From Gluconobacter morbifer G707 (GTDB taxonomy: Bacteria; Pseudomonadota; Alphaproteobacteria; Acetobacterales; Acetobacteraceae): a stretch of DNA of 64,000 bases. The stretch lies in NCBI RefSeq assembly GCF_000234355.1, contig NZ_AGQV01000013.1, positions 1 through 64,000 on the forward strand, in the 5' to 3' direction. Under the pieces are notes generated by a model. It was given only the letters and a program-made list of their open reading frames with translations. It was not told where the DNA came from and did no database searches. Positions within the stretch are counted from its first letter, which is position 1. Each line of letters opens with the position of its first letter. Below are positions 43,932 through 51,599 of the stretch, piece by piece. Made by a program: the position numbers and the translations under genes.

Positions 43932-44486
43932 ATGAGCCGTCTGACTGTTTACCGGGACGACAGGCCCGACGCGATTTTGCTGGATGTCACGGCACCCAGT
44001 GAGATGGCCGAGACACTGCGCCCGCATCACATCCGCTTCGAGCGCTGGACCCCGCCCATGACCCCTCCGGCGGATGCGCCGGCCGGAGAAATCCTGGACG
44101 CTTACCGTCCCTATCTCGATACGCTGATGGGTGAGACCGGCGCGGGCAGTGCGGATGTCGTGCGGATCAATAGCCAGACTCCGAACATTGCAGAGCTCCG
44201 GAAGAAATTCCTGTCCGAGCATACCCATAGTGAAGACGAGGTCCGGTTCTTTGTGCATGGGAAAGGGGCGTTTATCCTTCATATCGGCAGCAGGATCTAT
44301 TCGGTTCTGTGCGAACAGGGTGACCTGATCTCCGTTCCCGCTGGCATTCCTCACTGGTTCGATGCCGGTCCCAGTCCTGATGTTGTAGCGCTGCGCGTCT
44401 TTACGGATACAACCGGCTGGATCGCGCAATATACCGGTGACGACATTGCCGAACGTTTCCCGGCGGAAATTCCTGCTGGCGTCTGA
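43932..44486 (+). CDS. mtnD: Acireductone dioxygenase
   Basis: A cupin enzyme of 184 residues that oxidises acireductone to the keto acid precursor of methionine. Metal ligands His, His, Glu and His are in HTHSEDEVRFFV and GIPHWFDAG. ATG at 43932 (MSRLTVYRDD) was chosen because the family begins there. It lies between mtnB and the broken mtnC, in one operon. Confidence 0.93.
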   Translation: MSRLTVYRDDRPDAILLDVTAPSEMAETLRPHHIRFERWTPPMTPPADAPAGEILDAYRPYLDTLMGETGAGSADVVRINSQTPNIAELRKKFLSEHTHSEDEVRFFVHGKGAFILHIGSRIYSVLCEQGDLISVPAGIPHWFDAGPSPDVVALRVFTDTTGWIAQYTGDDIAERFPAEIPAGV

Positions 44487-44509
44487 TAAAAATCACCCGA
44501 AAGTCCGAC

Positions 44510-45189
44510 ATGATCCGTCTCGTCCTGCTTGATATCGAAGGCACTACCCTGCCGATCTCTTTCGTGCGGGACGTCATGTTTCCCTATGCCGCCAGAGCGC
44601 TTCCGACCCTGCTGGAAGACCATACCGATTCGCAGGTGGTGGCCGCGCGTGCGGATATTGCCGTGGAATATCCCGGTGTCGATCCGCTGAAGGTCTGTCA
44701 GGACTGGATGGCGAAGGACATAAAGGCCGCTCCGCTCAAGACCCTCCAGGGCATGACATGGCGTGAGGGCTTTGAAGACGGCACGCTCCGGGCCGCGCTT
44801 TACCCCGATGTCGCGCCGACCCTGCAGGACTGGGCCAGGGGGGGCTGAAACTGGCGGTCTATTCATCCGGCTCCATTCCATCGCAGAAACTGCTCTACGG
44901 CCACACGGAACAGGGCGATCTGACGCCACTTTTCGCGGATTTCTTCGACCTTTCCACGGGAAGCAAGAAGGAAGCCTCATCCTATGCGAAAATCGCAGAA
45001 GCCGTGCGGCTTGCGCCGGCGGATATCCTGTTCCTCTCCGATATCGGGGGCGAACTGGACGCCGCGCAGGATGCGGGCCTGACCGTCTGCCAGATCGTGC
45101 GGCCACAGGACGGAACGGTTCCGCATCCTGGTGTCCCGCAGGCCCCTGATCTCGATGCCGTCACCACAGCCTTTCACCTGCCGTCATGA
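44510..45189 (+). pseudogene. mtnC: Enolase-phosphatase E1 (methionine salvage), frameshifted
   Basis: The haloacid-dehalogenase-type enzyme that makes acireductone. Reading begins MIRLVLLDIEGTTLPISFVR, with the nucleophile Asp in LLDIEGTT. It runs to LQDWARGG and stops at 44848, after seven G (44838-44844). Eight G would give WARGGLKLAVYSSGSIPSQK and an open frame to 45189, including FLSDIGGELDAAQDAGLTVC. The stop overlaps ribF as ATGA. If real, the lesion removes about half of the enzyme and blocks methionine salvage. It could instead be a base-call error in a G-run. Confidence 0.85.
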
Positions 45190-46109
45190 TCCTGCATACC
45201 GACTGGCGGAATATTCCTGACACGGCGCGCGGGACTGTCGCGGCGCTGGGCAATTTCGACGGCGTTCATCGCGGTCATGTCCATCTGCTGCACGCTCTGC
45301 ATACCGCGCGGCCGGATCATCCCCTGTCCGTCGTGACGTTCGAGCCTCATCCGCGGGAACTGTTCCGTCCGCAGGACCCGTCCTTCCGCCTGATGCTTGC
45401 GTCTACCCGGGCCGAAACGCTGGGCGAGCATGGCGTACAGCATGTGTTCCAGATCCCTTTTGACACGCAACTCTCCCATCTGAGTGCAGGGCAGTTCGTT
45501 CAGGATATCCTTCTTGAGGGGCTTGGCGTGTCCCATGTGGCCTGTGGCGGCGATTTCGCCTTCGGTCACCGCCGGACAGGCAATGTCGAGACGCTGGAAA
45601 ACATGCTCGCCCCGCATGGCATTGGCCTGACCGTCGTTCCGCAGCTTACAGATGAAGGCGGCCCGATTTCGTCCAGCCGCATCCGACGCCTTCTGCAGGA
45701 AGGGTATCCCGAGCGTGCTGCCGAGGAACTGGGCCGTCCGTGGTCCGTTGTCGGCCCGGTCATGCATGGTGACCAGCGTGGCCGCCTGCTGGGTTTCCCG
45801 ACAGCCAATGTTCCGCTGGGCCGTCTGCTTGAGCCGGCCCGCGGTGTCTATGCCGTACTGGTCACGTTACCGGACGGCCGCGTACTGCCTGGCGTGGCCA
45901 ATATCGGCCGCCGCCCGACCATCAATGACGGACAGGAAAGTCGGCTCGAAGCGCATCTCTTCGATTTTGACGAGGACCTGTATGGTCAGACGCTGAGTGT
46001 GGCCCTGCTGGCTCTCCTCCGTGAAGAAAAGCGTTTTTCCGGTCTTGATGAACTCAAGGCGCAGATCGCCCGCGATGCCAGGAAGGCCCGCGACATTTTC
46101 GGCTGCTGA
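45186..46109 (+). CDS. ribF: Bifunctional riboflavin kinase / FAD synthetase
   Basis: A 307-residue enzyme turning riboflavin into FMN and FAD, needed here for many flavin dehydrogenases. The nucleotidyl-transferase domain has GNFDGVHRGHVHLLHAL and SSSRIRRLLQ near residues 20-170. The kinase domain has LGFPTANVPLGRLLEPARGV and the conserved Glu in SRLEAHLFDFDEDLYG. It is intact. Its start overlaps the mtnC stop (ATGA). Confidence 0.95.
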   Translation: MILHTDWRNIPDTARGTVAALGNFDGVHRGHVHLLHALHTARPDHPLSVVTFEPHPRELFRPQDPSFRLMLASTRAETLGEHGVQHVFQIPFDTQLSHLSAGQFVQDILLEGLGVSHVACGGDFAFGHRRTGNVETLENMLAPHGIGLTVVPQLTDEGGPISSSRIRRLLQEGYPERAAEELGRPWSVVGPVMHGDQRGRLLGFPTANVPLGRLLEPARGVYAVLVTLPDGRVLPGVANIGRRPTINDGQESRLEAHLFDFDEDLYGQTLSVALLALLREEKRFSGLDELKAQIARDARKARDIFGC

Positions 46110-46187
46110 ACGGCCTGTCATTCCGGTAAATCATTCTGTTTCCTGCTGAAAACAGGCGCTGAACCCGTGCGTGCGCCGGGGGTATCC

Positions 46188-46224
46188 AGACGTTCTGTGT
46201 CATTCATGTCACAGAACGTCTTTT
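46188..46224 (+). terminator. Strong terminator after ribF
   Basis: A 12-bp perfect stem AGACGTTCTGTG/CACAGAACGTCT with a 10-base loop, followed by TTTAT. It closes the recX-to-ribF group. Confidence 0.8.
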
Positions 46225-46239
46225 ATCTGTCTATCAGAT

Positions 46240-46258
46240 GCAAATTCTTCGCATTTGC
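46240..46258. promoter_or_regulatory. Inverted repeat upstream of siderophore receptor
   Basis: GCAAAT-TCTTCGC-ATTTGC is a 6-bp perfect inverted repeat in the leader of the TonB receptor. About 15 bp on, TTGAGAATCAGTCGCA resembles part of a Fur-type iron box. Iron control is plausible. Confidence 0.4.
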
Positions 46259-46330
46259 TTTTGTGGGGTTATTGAGAATCAGTCGCACTTGTTTTTTAAG
46301 AATTCCAACAGTTTGTTGGGAAACGTTGTC

Positions 46331-48733
46331 ATGCCATCCAGAATATCCGGTTGCTCTCTTGGTCGTCTCTCGCTTGCGGCTGCTACCAGCCTGACGCTGG
46401 CCTGGACGACAGTCTCTTATGCGCAGGACGTCACGCATGATCCGAAAGCGCCACGGCACAAGAACAACAGGGGCGCATCCCGTTCGGGGCAGAAAAAGGA
46501 TACCCCGCGGCCGGCCGCTGCCCATGATGCGCAGAAGAAAAAGGATGACAGGCCCGGAGCGACAGAAGCAGGTTCCGTCGAGCATCTGCGTGTCGTCGGT
46601 TCTCCGATGAATACCCTTCAGGAGCCGATCGGTCTCGGCCGGATGCCGCAGGATGTCCTGCATACGCCCCAGACCATCAATGTGGTTCCGAAAATCCTGA
46701 TGGAGCAGCAGAACGTCAAATCCCTCGACGAGGCTTTGCGTAACGTTCCCGGCGTGACGTCCTCGGTGGGAGAAGGGGAAGGTGGCATGAGCGGGGACCA
46801 GTTCCTGATCCGCGGCTTCCAGGCCCAGAATGACATCTATGAAAACGGCCTGCGGGATTTTGGCGTCTATACCCGCGACAGCTTCGATTACGACCATATC
46901 TCCGTCATCAAGGGGCCATCTTCGGAAGTCTTCGGAAACGGGACAACGGGGGGCGCCATCAACATCACCACGAAGGTTGCCCATCTCGGTGACAGTTACA
47001 GCGGCGGTTTCTCGGGCGGTTCGGGCCAGTATTATCGCGGTACCCTCGATTTCAACAAGCAGATCGGCGAGTCCACGGCCATCCGCATCACGGGCATGGG
47101 GAACGAGAACAATACTGTCGGCCGTGACCATCTTTATTCCCACCGCTGGGGCATTGCGCCGTCCATCGCCTTCGGTCTTGGCAAGCCGCTGACCTATACG
47201 ATCGAATATTTCCACCAGACCGATAACCGCATTCCCGATTACGGTGTTCCGGTCGTCACGAAGCCCGGCACGTCCATCGGCCTGCCTGTGACGGAATACG
47301 GCATCAAACGCACCAACTGGTACGGCACGACCTATGATCAGGATGCCTCCAACGTGGACATGCTGACCGGTCGCATGAAATACGACATCAACAGCCATAT
47401 CACGCTGTACAATGATACGCGCGGCGGCATGTACGAGCGGTATTTTTCGTCTTCCCAGGCGTCCTGTGACGCTACCTGTACCGCGGCGTATTTTGGCAGC
47501 GACCCTTCTTCCGCTATGATCAGCCGTCGTGGCGGCGTTGGCGGGCCGGAGCCCTATCAGCAGAATGACTGGTCCGTGCAGAATGTCTTTTCGGGTGTGG
47601 CGCGTTTCTCGACCGGGAGCATCAGGCATCAGATGATTGCGGGATGGGATGTCTCCCATGTTTACGACCGCCGCACGAACTATGCCTATAATTTCAACGG
47701 ACAGAACGGCACGCAGAAAGACACCACAAGCCTCGTCAGTCCCTCGGCCTATCAGCCTGGTCTGCTGCTTGGCACGGTCGGACAGTATGCAGGCAATCTC
47801 GTCAATATTTCCGGGGTCGGGCATGCCTTGTACAAGACGGGTGACGCTACGGATGTTGGAGCGTTCTTCTCCGAACAGATGTGGCTTCTGCCCGTCTTTT
47901 CCATCAAGGGCGGTTTTCGCTGGGATCACTGGAACAGCCATTATTCCGCCAATGGCGGTACGGCTGGGAACGGGGAATCCTTCGGGCAGGATCAGGATAC
48001 TTTCAATCCGACCGTCAGTCTGATGTACACGCCCAATGACAATACGATGGTCTATTTCAACTGGGCACAGTCCACGACCCCGCTGGGCCTGTATGTCACC
48101 AACAGTTCCGAACCCCTGAAATCCTCTACCGAAGGCTTCAAGCCTGAACGCAGCAGCCTGTATGAGCTCGGCGCGAAATATAACGCATTCCACGGTCGTA
48201 TGGGCTTCGCGGCGTCCGTCTTCCGTCTAGAAAAAGGCAACTCCCTTCAGACGGATGCTGCGACCGGTGACGTCACGTCTTCCAGTGACCGGCAGCGCAA
48301 CCAGGGTGTCGAACTCAGCATCTCGGGCGAGATCATGAAGAACTGGACCATGATCGGCACCTATGCCTTCTATGATGCCAAGACGCTCGCCGGGACGGCG
48401 GCGGATGTGGGCAAGCGGATCCAGTATGCGCCCAAGAACTCCGCCACCATCTGGTCCACCTACACGTTCGCTCCGGGCAAACCCTATAATCTGATGTTCG
48501 GTGGCGGACTGACATGGCGCGAAGGTGTCTGGCTGGACGCGGCCAACACGGCGCGTGTTCCCGCCACAGTGGAATGGGATGCCGTCATTTCCCATAACAT
48601 CACCAAGCGCTGGCGCGTCGCGATGAACGGCTACAATCTCGACAACCGCCTGAACTATGGCAGCCTGTTCAGCAACCGCGCCACGCCCTCTATCGGGCGT
48701 TCCTTCCTCTTCAACATTTCCGCCAATTACTGA
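46331..48733 (+). CDS. TonB-dependent siderophore receptor
   Basis: An outer-membrane receptor of 800 residues from the chosen ATG at 46331. The signal peptide reads ISGCSLGRLSLAAATSLTLA and ends near SYAQ. A long Lys/Arg/Asp-rich linker follows (about residues 35-85). The plug domain carries VKSLDEALRNVPGVTSS and DQFLIRGFQAQNDIYENGLR. The C-terminal barrel ends in RSFLFNISANY, with the terminal aromatic needed for barrel assembly. The type matches ferric siderophore (catecholate or hydroxamate) receptors, but the ligand cannot be told. A convergent Sel1-repeat gene follows. Confidence 0.88.
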   Translation: MPSRISGCSLGRLSLAAATSLTLAWTTVSYAQDVTHDPKAPRHKNNRGASRSGQKKDTPRPAAAHDAQKKKDDRPGATEAGSVEHLRVVGSPMNTLQEPIGLGRMPQDVLHTPQTINVVPKILMEQQNVKSLDEALRNVPGVTSSVGEGEGGMSGDQFLIRGFQAQNDIYENGLRDFGVYTRDSFDYDHISVIKGPSSEVFGNGTTGGAINITTKVAHLGDSYSGGFSGGSGQYYRGTLDFNKQIGESTAIRITGMGNENNTVGRDHLYSHRWGIAPSIAFGLGKPLTYTIEYFHQTDNRIPDYGVPVVTKPGTSIGLPVTEYGIKRTNWYGTTYDQDASNVDMLTGRMKYDINSHITLYNDTRGGMYERYFSSSQASCDATCTAAYFGSDPSSAMISRRGGVGGPEPYQQNDWSVQNVFSGVARFSTGSIRHQMIAGWDVSHVYDRRTNYAYNFNGQNGTQKDTTSLVSPSAYQPGLLLGTVGQYAGNLVNISGVGHALYKTGDATDVGAFFSEQMWLLPVFSIKGGFRWDHWNSHYSANGGTAGNGESFGQDQDTFNPTVSLMYTPNDNTMVYFNWAQSTTPLGLYVTNSSEPLKSSTEGFKPERSSLYELGAKYNAFHGRMGFAASVFRLEKGNSLQTDAATGDVTSSSDRQRNQGVELSISGEIMKNWTMIGTYAFYDAKTLAGTAADVGKRIQYAPKNSATIWSTYTFAPGKPYNLMFGGGLTWREGVWLDAANTARVPATVEWDAVISHNITKRWRVAMNGYNLDNRLNYGSLFSNRATPSIGRSFLFNISANY

Positions 48734-48741
48734 GATTTTCC

Positions 48742-48767
48742 GGGACCGGAGAGGCGCCGGTCCCGTT
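48742..48767. terminator. Terminator after siderophore receptor
   Basis: Stem GGGACCGG/CCGGTCCC with a 7-base loop, then a weak T-rich tract. It lies between the converging receptor and Sel1-repeat genes and can serve both. Confidence 0.6.
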
Positions 48768-48791
48768 CTATTTCGCCTGGGACGGGATGTC

Positions 48792-49580
48792 TTATTCCGG
48801 CGTTGTCCTGTCCGACGGGTGTGCGGGGATTGCAATACCCATCTCCGCAAGCCGTGCATGGACTGTTTCCAGAAGGGCGGCATCCCCGCGTGGCCCCAGT
48901 GCGGTCAGGGTCCGGTCCATGGCGAGAAGAATGTCGGACGTCGCATCCACGACGGCCCTGCGCCACCATTCCAGTGCCTCCCTGACATGTCCGGCGTCCA
49001 GAAGGGCGGTCGCATGATTGTGCTGGCCACGGTAATCGCCTCCTTCCGCTGAACGCCTGTACCAGTCCAGCGCTGCCGTGCGGTTCTGCCGCACCTCCCA
49101 TCCTTCCTCCAGAAACCGTGCATACAGGTTCATGGATTTCGGATGTCCGTTTTCCGCCGCCGTGCGGAACAGGGTGAGCGCGCGTCTGAGGTCCTGATCC
49201 ATCCCGATCCCGCGCATGGTCAGAATGCCCAGATTGTACCGTCCCCATTCATCTCCCGCCTGCGCCGCGGCGTCATAGCAGCGCGCGGCCTCCTGGAGAT
49301 TCTTTTCGCATCCCCAGCCAAACTGGAAGCACCGGCCCCGCATGTTGTGGCCGGAGCCGTATCCGGCATTGGCCGCGATCGTGAACCATTCCAGCGCGGC
49401 AACCGGGTCCTTGGGAACGTGCACGCTGTCCAGCAGCACCTTCCCCCACAGGACGATCTCCAGATGGTGCCCTTTCAGCGCCTTTTCCCGGATTTCCTCG
49501 ATCTGCGGCGGGAGCACGGACGGGGCAGTTTGCGGGGAAGGGGAAGAACTGCGCAGAAACCGCCGGACGATACGTTTCAT
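48792..49580 (-). CDS. Sel1-repeat (TPR-like) protein
   Basis: A 262-residue protein with about five Sel1-like repeats of roughly 36 residues, each carrying the A-x-x-W/Y and G pattern (DPVAALEWFTIAANAGYGSG, NLQEAARCYDAAAQAGDEWG, DLRRALTLFRTAAENGHPKS, NRTAALDWYRRSAEGGDYRG). There is no signal peptide. Such proteins mediate protein contacts. Similar genes are found next to siderophore receptors in several proteobacteria, so a helper role in iron uptake is possible but not proven. Confidence 0.82.
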   Translation of the reverse strand: MKRIVRRFLRSSSPSPQTAPSVLPPQIEEIREKALKGHHLEIVLWGKVLLDSVHVPKDPVAALEWFTIAANAGYGSGHNMRGRCFQFGWGCEKNLQEAARCYDAAAQAGDEWGRYNLGILTMRGIGMDQDLRRALTLFRTAAENGHPKSMNLYARFLEEGWEVRQNRTAALDWYRRSAEGGDYRGQHNHATALLDAGHVREALEWWRRAVVDATSDILLAMDRTLTALGPRGDAALLETVHARLAEMGIAIPAHPSDRTTPE

Positions 49581-49695
49581 TGTTCAGAGGCGCCTGTCAT
49601 GGGTCGGAAGAAATTCCCGCCGATGATACTGCGTCCTGTCGCCCGTTCCCAAGAGCCAATCTGCCGTAGCAGGCTGGTCCGGCGCCGATCCTGCT

Positions 49696-50667
49696 TCACG
49701 CGGGTTTTGGCAGAACCTGTTCCACGGCGAAGCCCTGCTGGCGCAGCAGGGCGGGCAGTCCTTTTTCACCGATCATGTGCAGTGATCCCACCCCGACGAA
49801 CAGGGTATGACCGCTCTCATGCAGGCTGGCGATTTTCTGCGCCATGGGGCCGTTGCGCCCATCCAGCATTGCGGTCATCTGGCGGCGTTCGGCGGGCGTG
49901 TTCAGGCAGTCGCACCATTGCCGGTAATGGTCCAGCTTTTCCAGATTACTGCTGTCCCAGAGGCCAGCGATGACCAGAAGGTCTTTCCGTATTCTGCCGG
50001 TCTCCAGTCCGTGAAGGGTGTCGTCAATATCGGCGTCCTCATCCGCCTGACTGTCCCCCACGAGCAGCGCCCACTGGCTGCTGGCATTTTCCAGCGCGAC
50101 AAGTGGTTTTTTCATGCCCCTGGCCATGCCGGTCAGGATGGCATCAACTGCATAGTCGGGATAATAGCCGTCAGACCGCGCCGACACGGCCGTCAGCCCC
50201 GCTGCTTCCAGACCGACAGCCATATGTGCAAACCGTTCCGCCGGGATGCAGTCCAGCGCGGCGAACCGGTCCAGCTTCGCCTTGCGGCCTGTTTCGATCA
50301 GATGACGCATACGAGCCGGATCTTCCTGCCGCTGCAGTGTCCTGACCGTCTCCGGATCGTTCATGTTCAGTTCGAGAGCGACGGTATCGCTTTGCAGAAG
50401 GGTGGTCCGGACGGTTGGTCCCGGGAGCAGCCAGTCCCGCCGACCGACATGAAGTGTCCCGTAAAGCCATGAGGAATGACCATTCTTCGTGATCTTCCAC
50501 AGGAAACCCCTGTCTTTCGAGATGGCCAGCATATGGGGCAGTTCCGTCGGGGACGGAACGGTCACGGGTGCCGGACAATGCGCATCGGTCTCGGGAGATG
50601 GGGCGCTCCATCCCGCAACGGGAACGGCGCACAGCGCGAAAACGGCCACCACAAAGGCTTTTTTCAT
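49696..50667 (-). CDS. TraB/GumN family protein
   Basis: A 323-residue protein with an N-terminal signal peptide (MKKAFVVAVFALCAVPVAGW) and the TraB/GumN fold. Marks are the two spaced motifs SSWLYGTLHVGRRDW near residue 70 and HESGHTLFVGVGSLHMIGEK near 295, whose His and Glu may bind a metal. Family members are proposed to be periplasmic metalloproteases, mostly uncharacterised. It is not clustered with conjugation genes. Confidence 0.82.
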   Translation of the reverse strand: MKKAFVVAVFALCAVPVAGWSAPSPETDAHCPAPVTVPSPTELPHMLAISKDRGFLWKITKNGHSSWLYGTLHVGRRDWLLPGPTVRTTLLQSDTVALELNMNDPETVRTLQRQEDPARMRHLIETGRKAKLDRFAALDCIPAERFAHMAVGLEAAGLTAVSARSDGYYPDYAVDAILTGMARGMKKPLVALENASSQWALLVGDSQADEDADIDDTLHGLETGRIRKDLLVIAGLWDSSNLEKLDHYRQWCDCLNTPAERRQMTAMLDGRNGPMAQKIASLHESGHTLFVGVGSLHMIGEKGLPALLRQQGFAVEQVLPKPA

Positions 50668-51034
50668 GAAAGGTCATCCCGGTTGCGAACACGCCGCCCG
50701 CAGGCGGGAGGCCATGATTTTGCAGGATGTGGGCAGAAAGGGAAACCGCTCCGTCAATATTCAGGACCGTTCCTGACGCTCTTGCCGGTTGTCAGACAGG
50801 AAAATGCGGGACCGTCTTTAATACTGACTGTCAGGCTCGCCCAGTCCCGGCCTGCAATGTATTCTGCGGGTAATGACGATCGTGCACGACAGAGTCCATC
50901 CGGATGATCTGTTGGTCGATGCGGAAAAGGACGGTAGTCTTTCCAGAGCCGTTCGGAACACGAACACTTGCAGACCATTCGATGCGCTGTTCCGGTATTA
51001 TGAAAACGGGCGTTCAGGTTGAGGAGAGAAGAAA
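50668..51034. other. Intergenic region without a supported gene
   Basis: This lies between the divergent TraB/GumN and membrane-protein genes. A minus-strand frame (50978-50754) exists but shows no family features and no good ribosome binding site. I see no terminator or RNA gene. The GAGGAGAGAAG before 51035 is the ribosome binding site of the next gene. Confidence 0.4.
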
Positions 51035-51376
51035 ATGCTGATGATTTCGTTGCTGTGCTTCACCCTGACCGTCATTGCGGGTGTCTGGCTCGGCATCAAG
51101 GCCATGGAAGCCAGGCGCCCTCCCAGGGCCCTGACACCGGTTCACGTCCTGTCCGCCTCGGCCGGAGCGGTCTTCCTGCTCGTCGCTCTGAATCAGGGGG
51201 ACAGCAGGCTCCTGCTGAACGTTGCCCTGGCGGTCGCCATCGCGGGGTTCGGTGTGCTCATGAGCTGGGCGCGGCGGCGGGGATATGTGATCGTTCCGCT
51301 CTACATGTGTCATGTCCTTCTGGCGGTCATGTTCTATCTGTCACTGGCCTGCTTCGCGCTCTTTCCGAAGTTCTGA
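51035..51376 (+). CDS. Small membrane protein of unknown function
   Basis: A 113-residue protein with about four hydrophobic segments (LLCFTLTVIAGVWLGIKAM, HVLSASAGAVFLLVAL, LLNVALAVAIAGFGVLMSW, HVLLAVMFYLSLACFALF). It is preceded by a strong GAGGAGAGAAG ribosome binding site. It looks like a small inner-membrane protein. I recognise no family. Confidence 0.65.
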   Translation: MLMISLLCFTLTVIAGVWLGIKAMEARRPPRALTPVHVLSASAGAVFLLVALNQGDSRLLLNVALAVAIAGFGVLMSWARRRGYVIVPLYMCHVLLAVMFYLSLACFALFPKF

Positions 51377-51599
51377 AAACCGTTTCGTGGCTTCGCGCTG
51401 ATCCTGGAAGGCGACCGCCTTTTCCGGGCGGCCGACAGAGAGGACAGGATTTCCGGAGCCGCCGGCTGTTCGCGCAGAGCCTTCCGGATGCGGAAATCTC
51501 CGCGACATGCCAGCTTCCCCCTTCCGAGACTTGACCATTCTGCGTCCCGCTCTCCATATGGGTTCCCTTTTTGTGAATGATTGAAGTTGGCCCGTCCCC

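Noticed and set aside
46223-48193. Minus-strand frame of 656 codons opposite the siderophore receptor
   Set aside because: The plus strand has a full TonB receptor with signal, plug and barrel end. The antisense product shows no motif.
50754-50978. Possible 74-residue minus-strand gene
   Set aside because: No good ribosome binding site, Cys- and Pro-rich composition without a pattern, no context.
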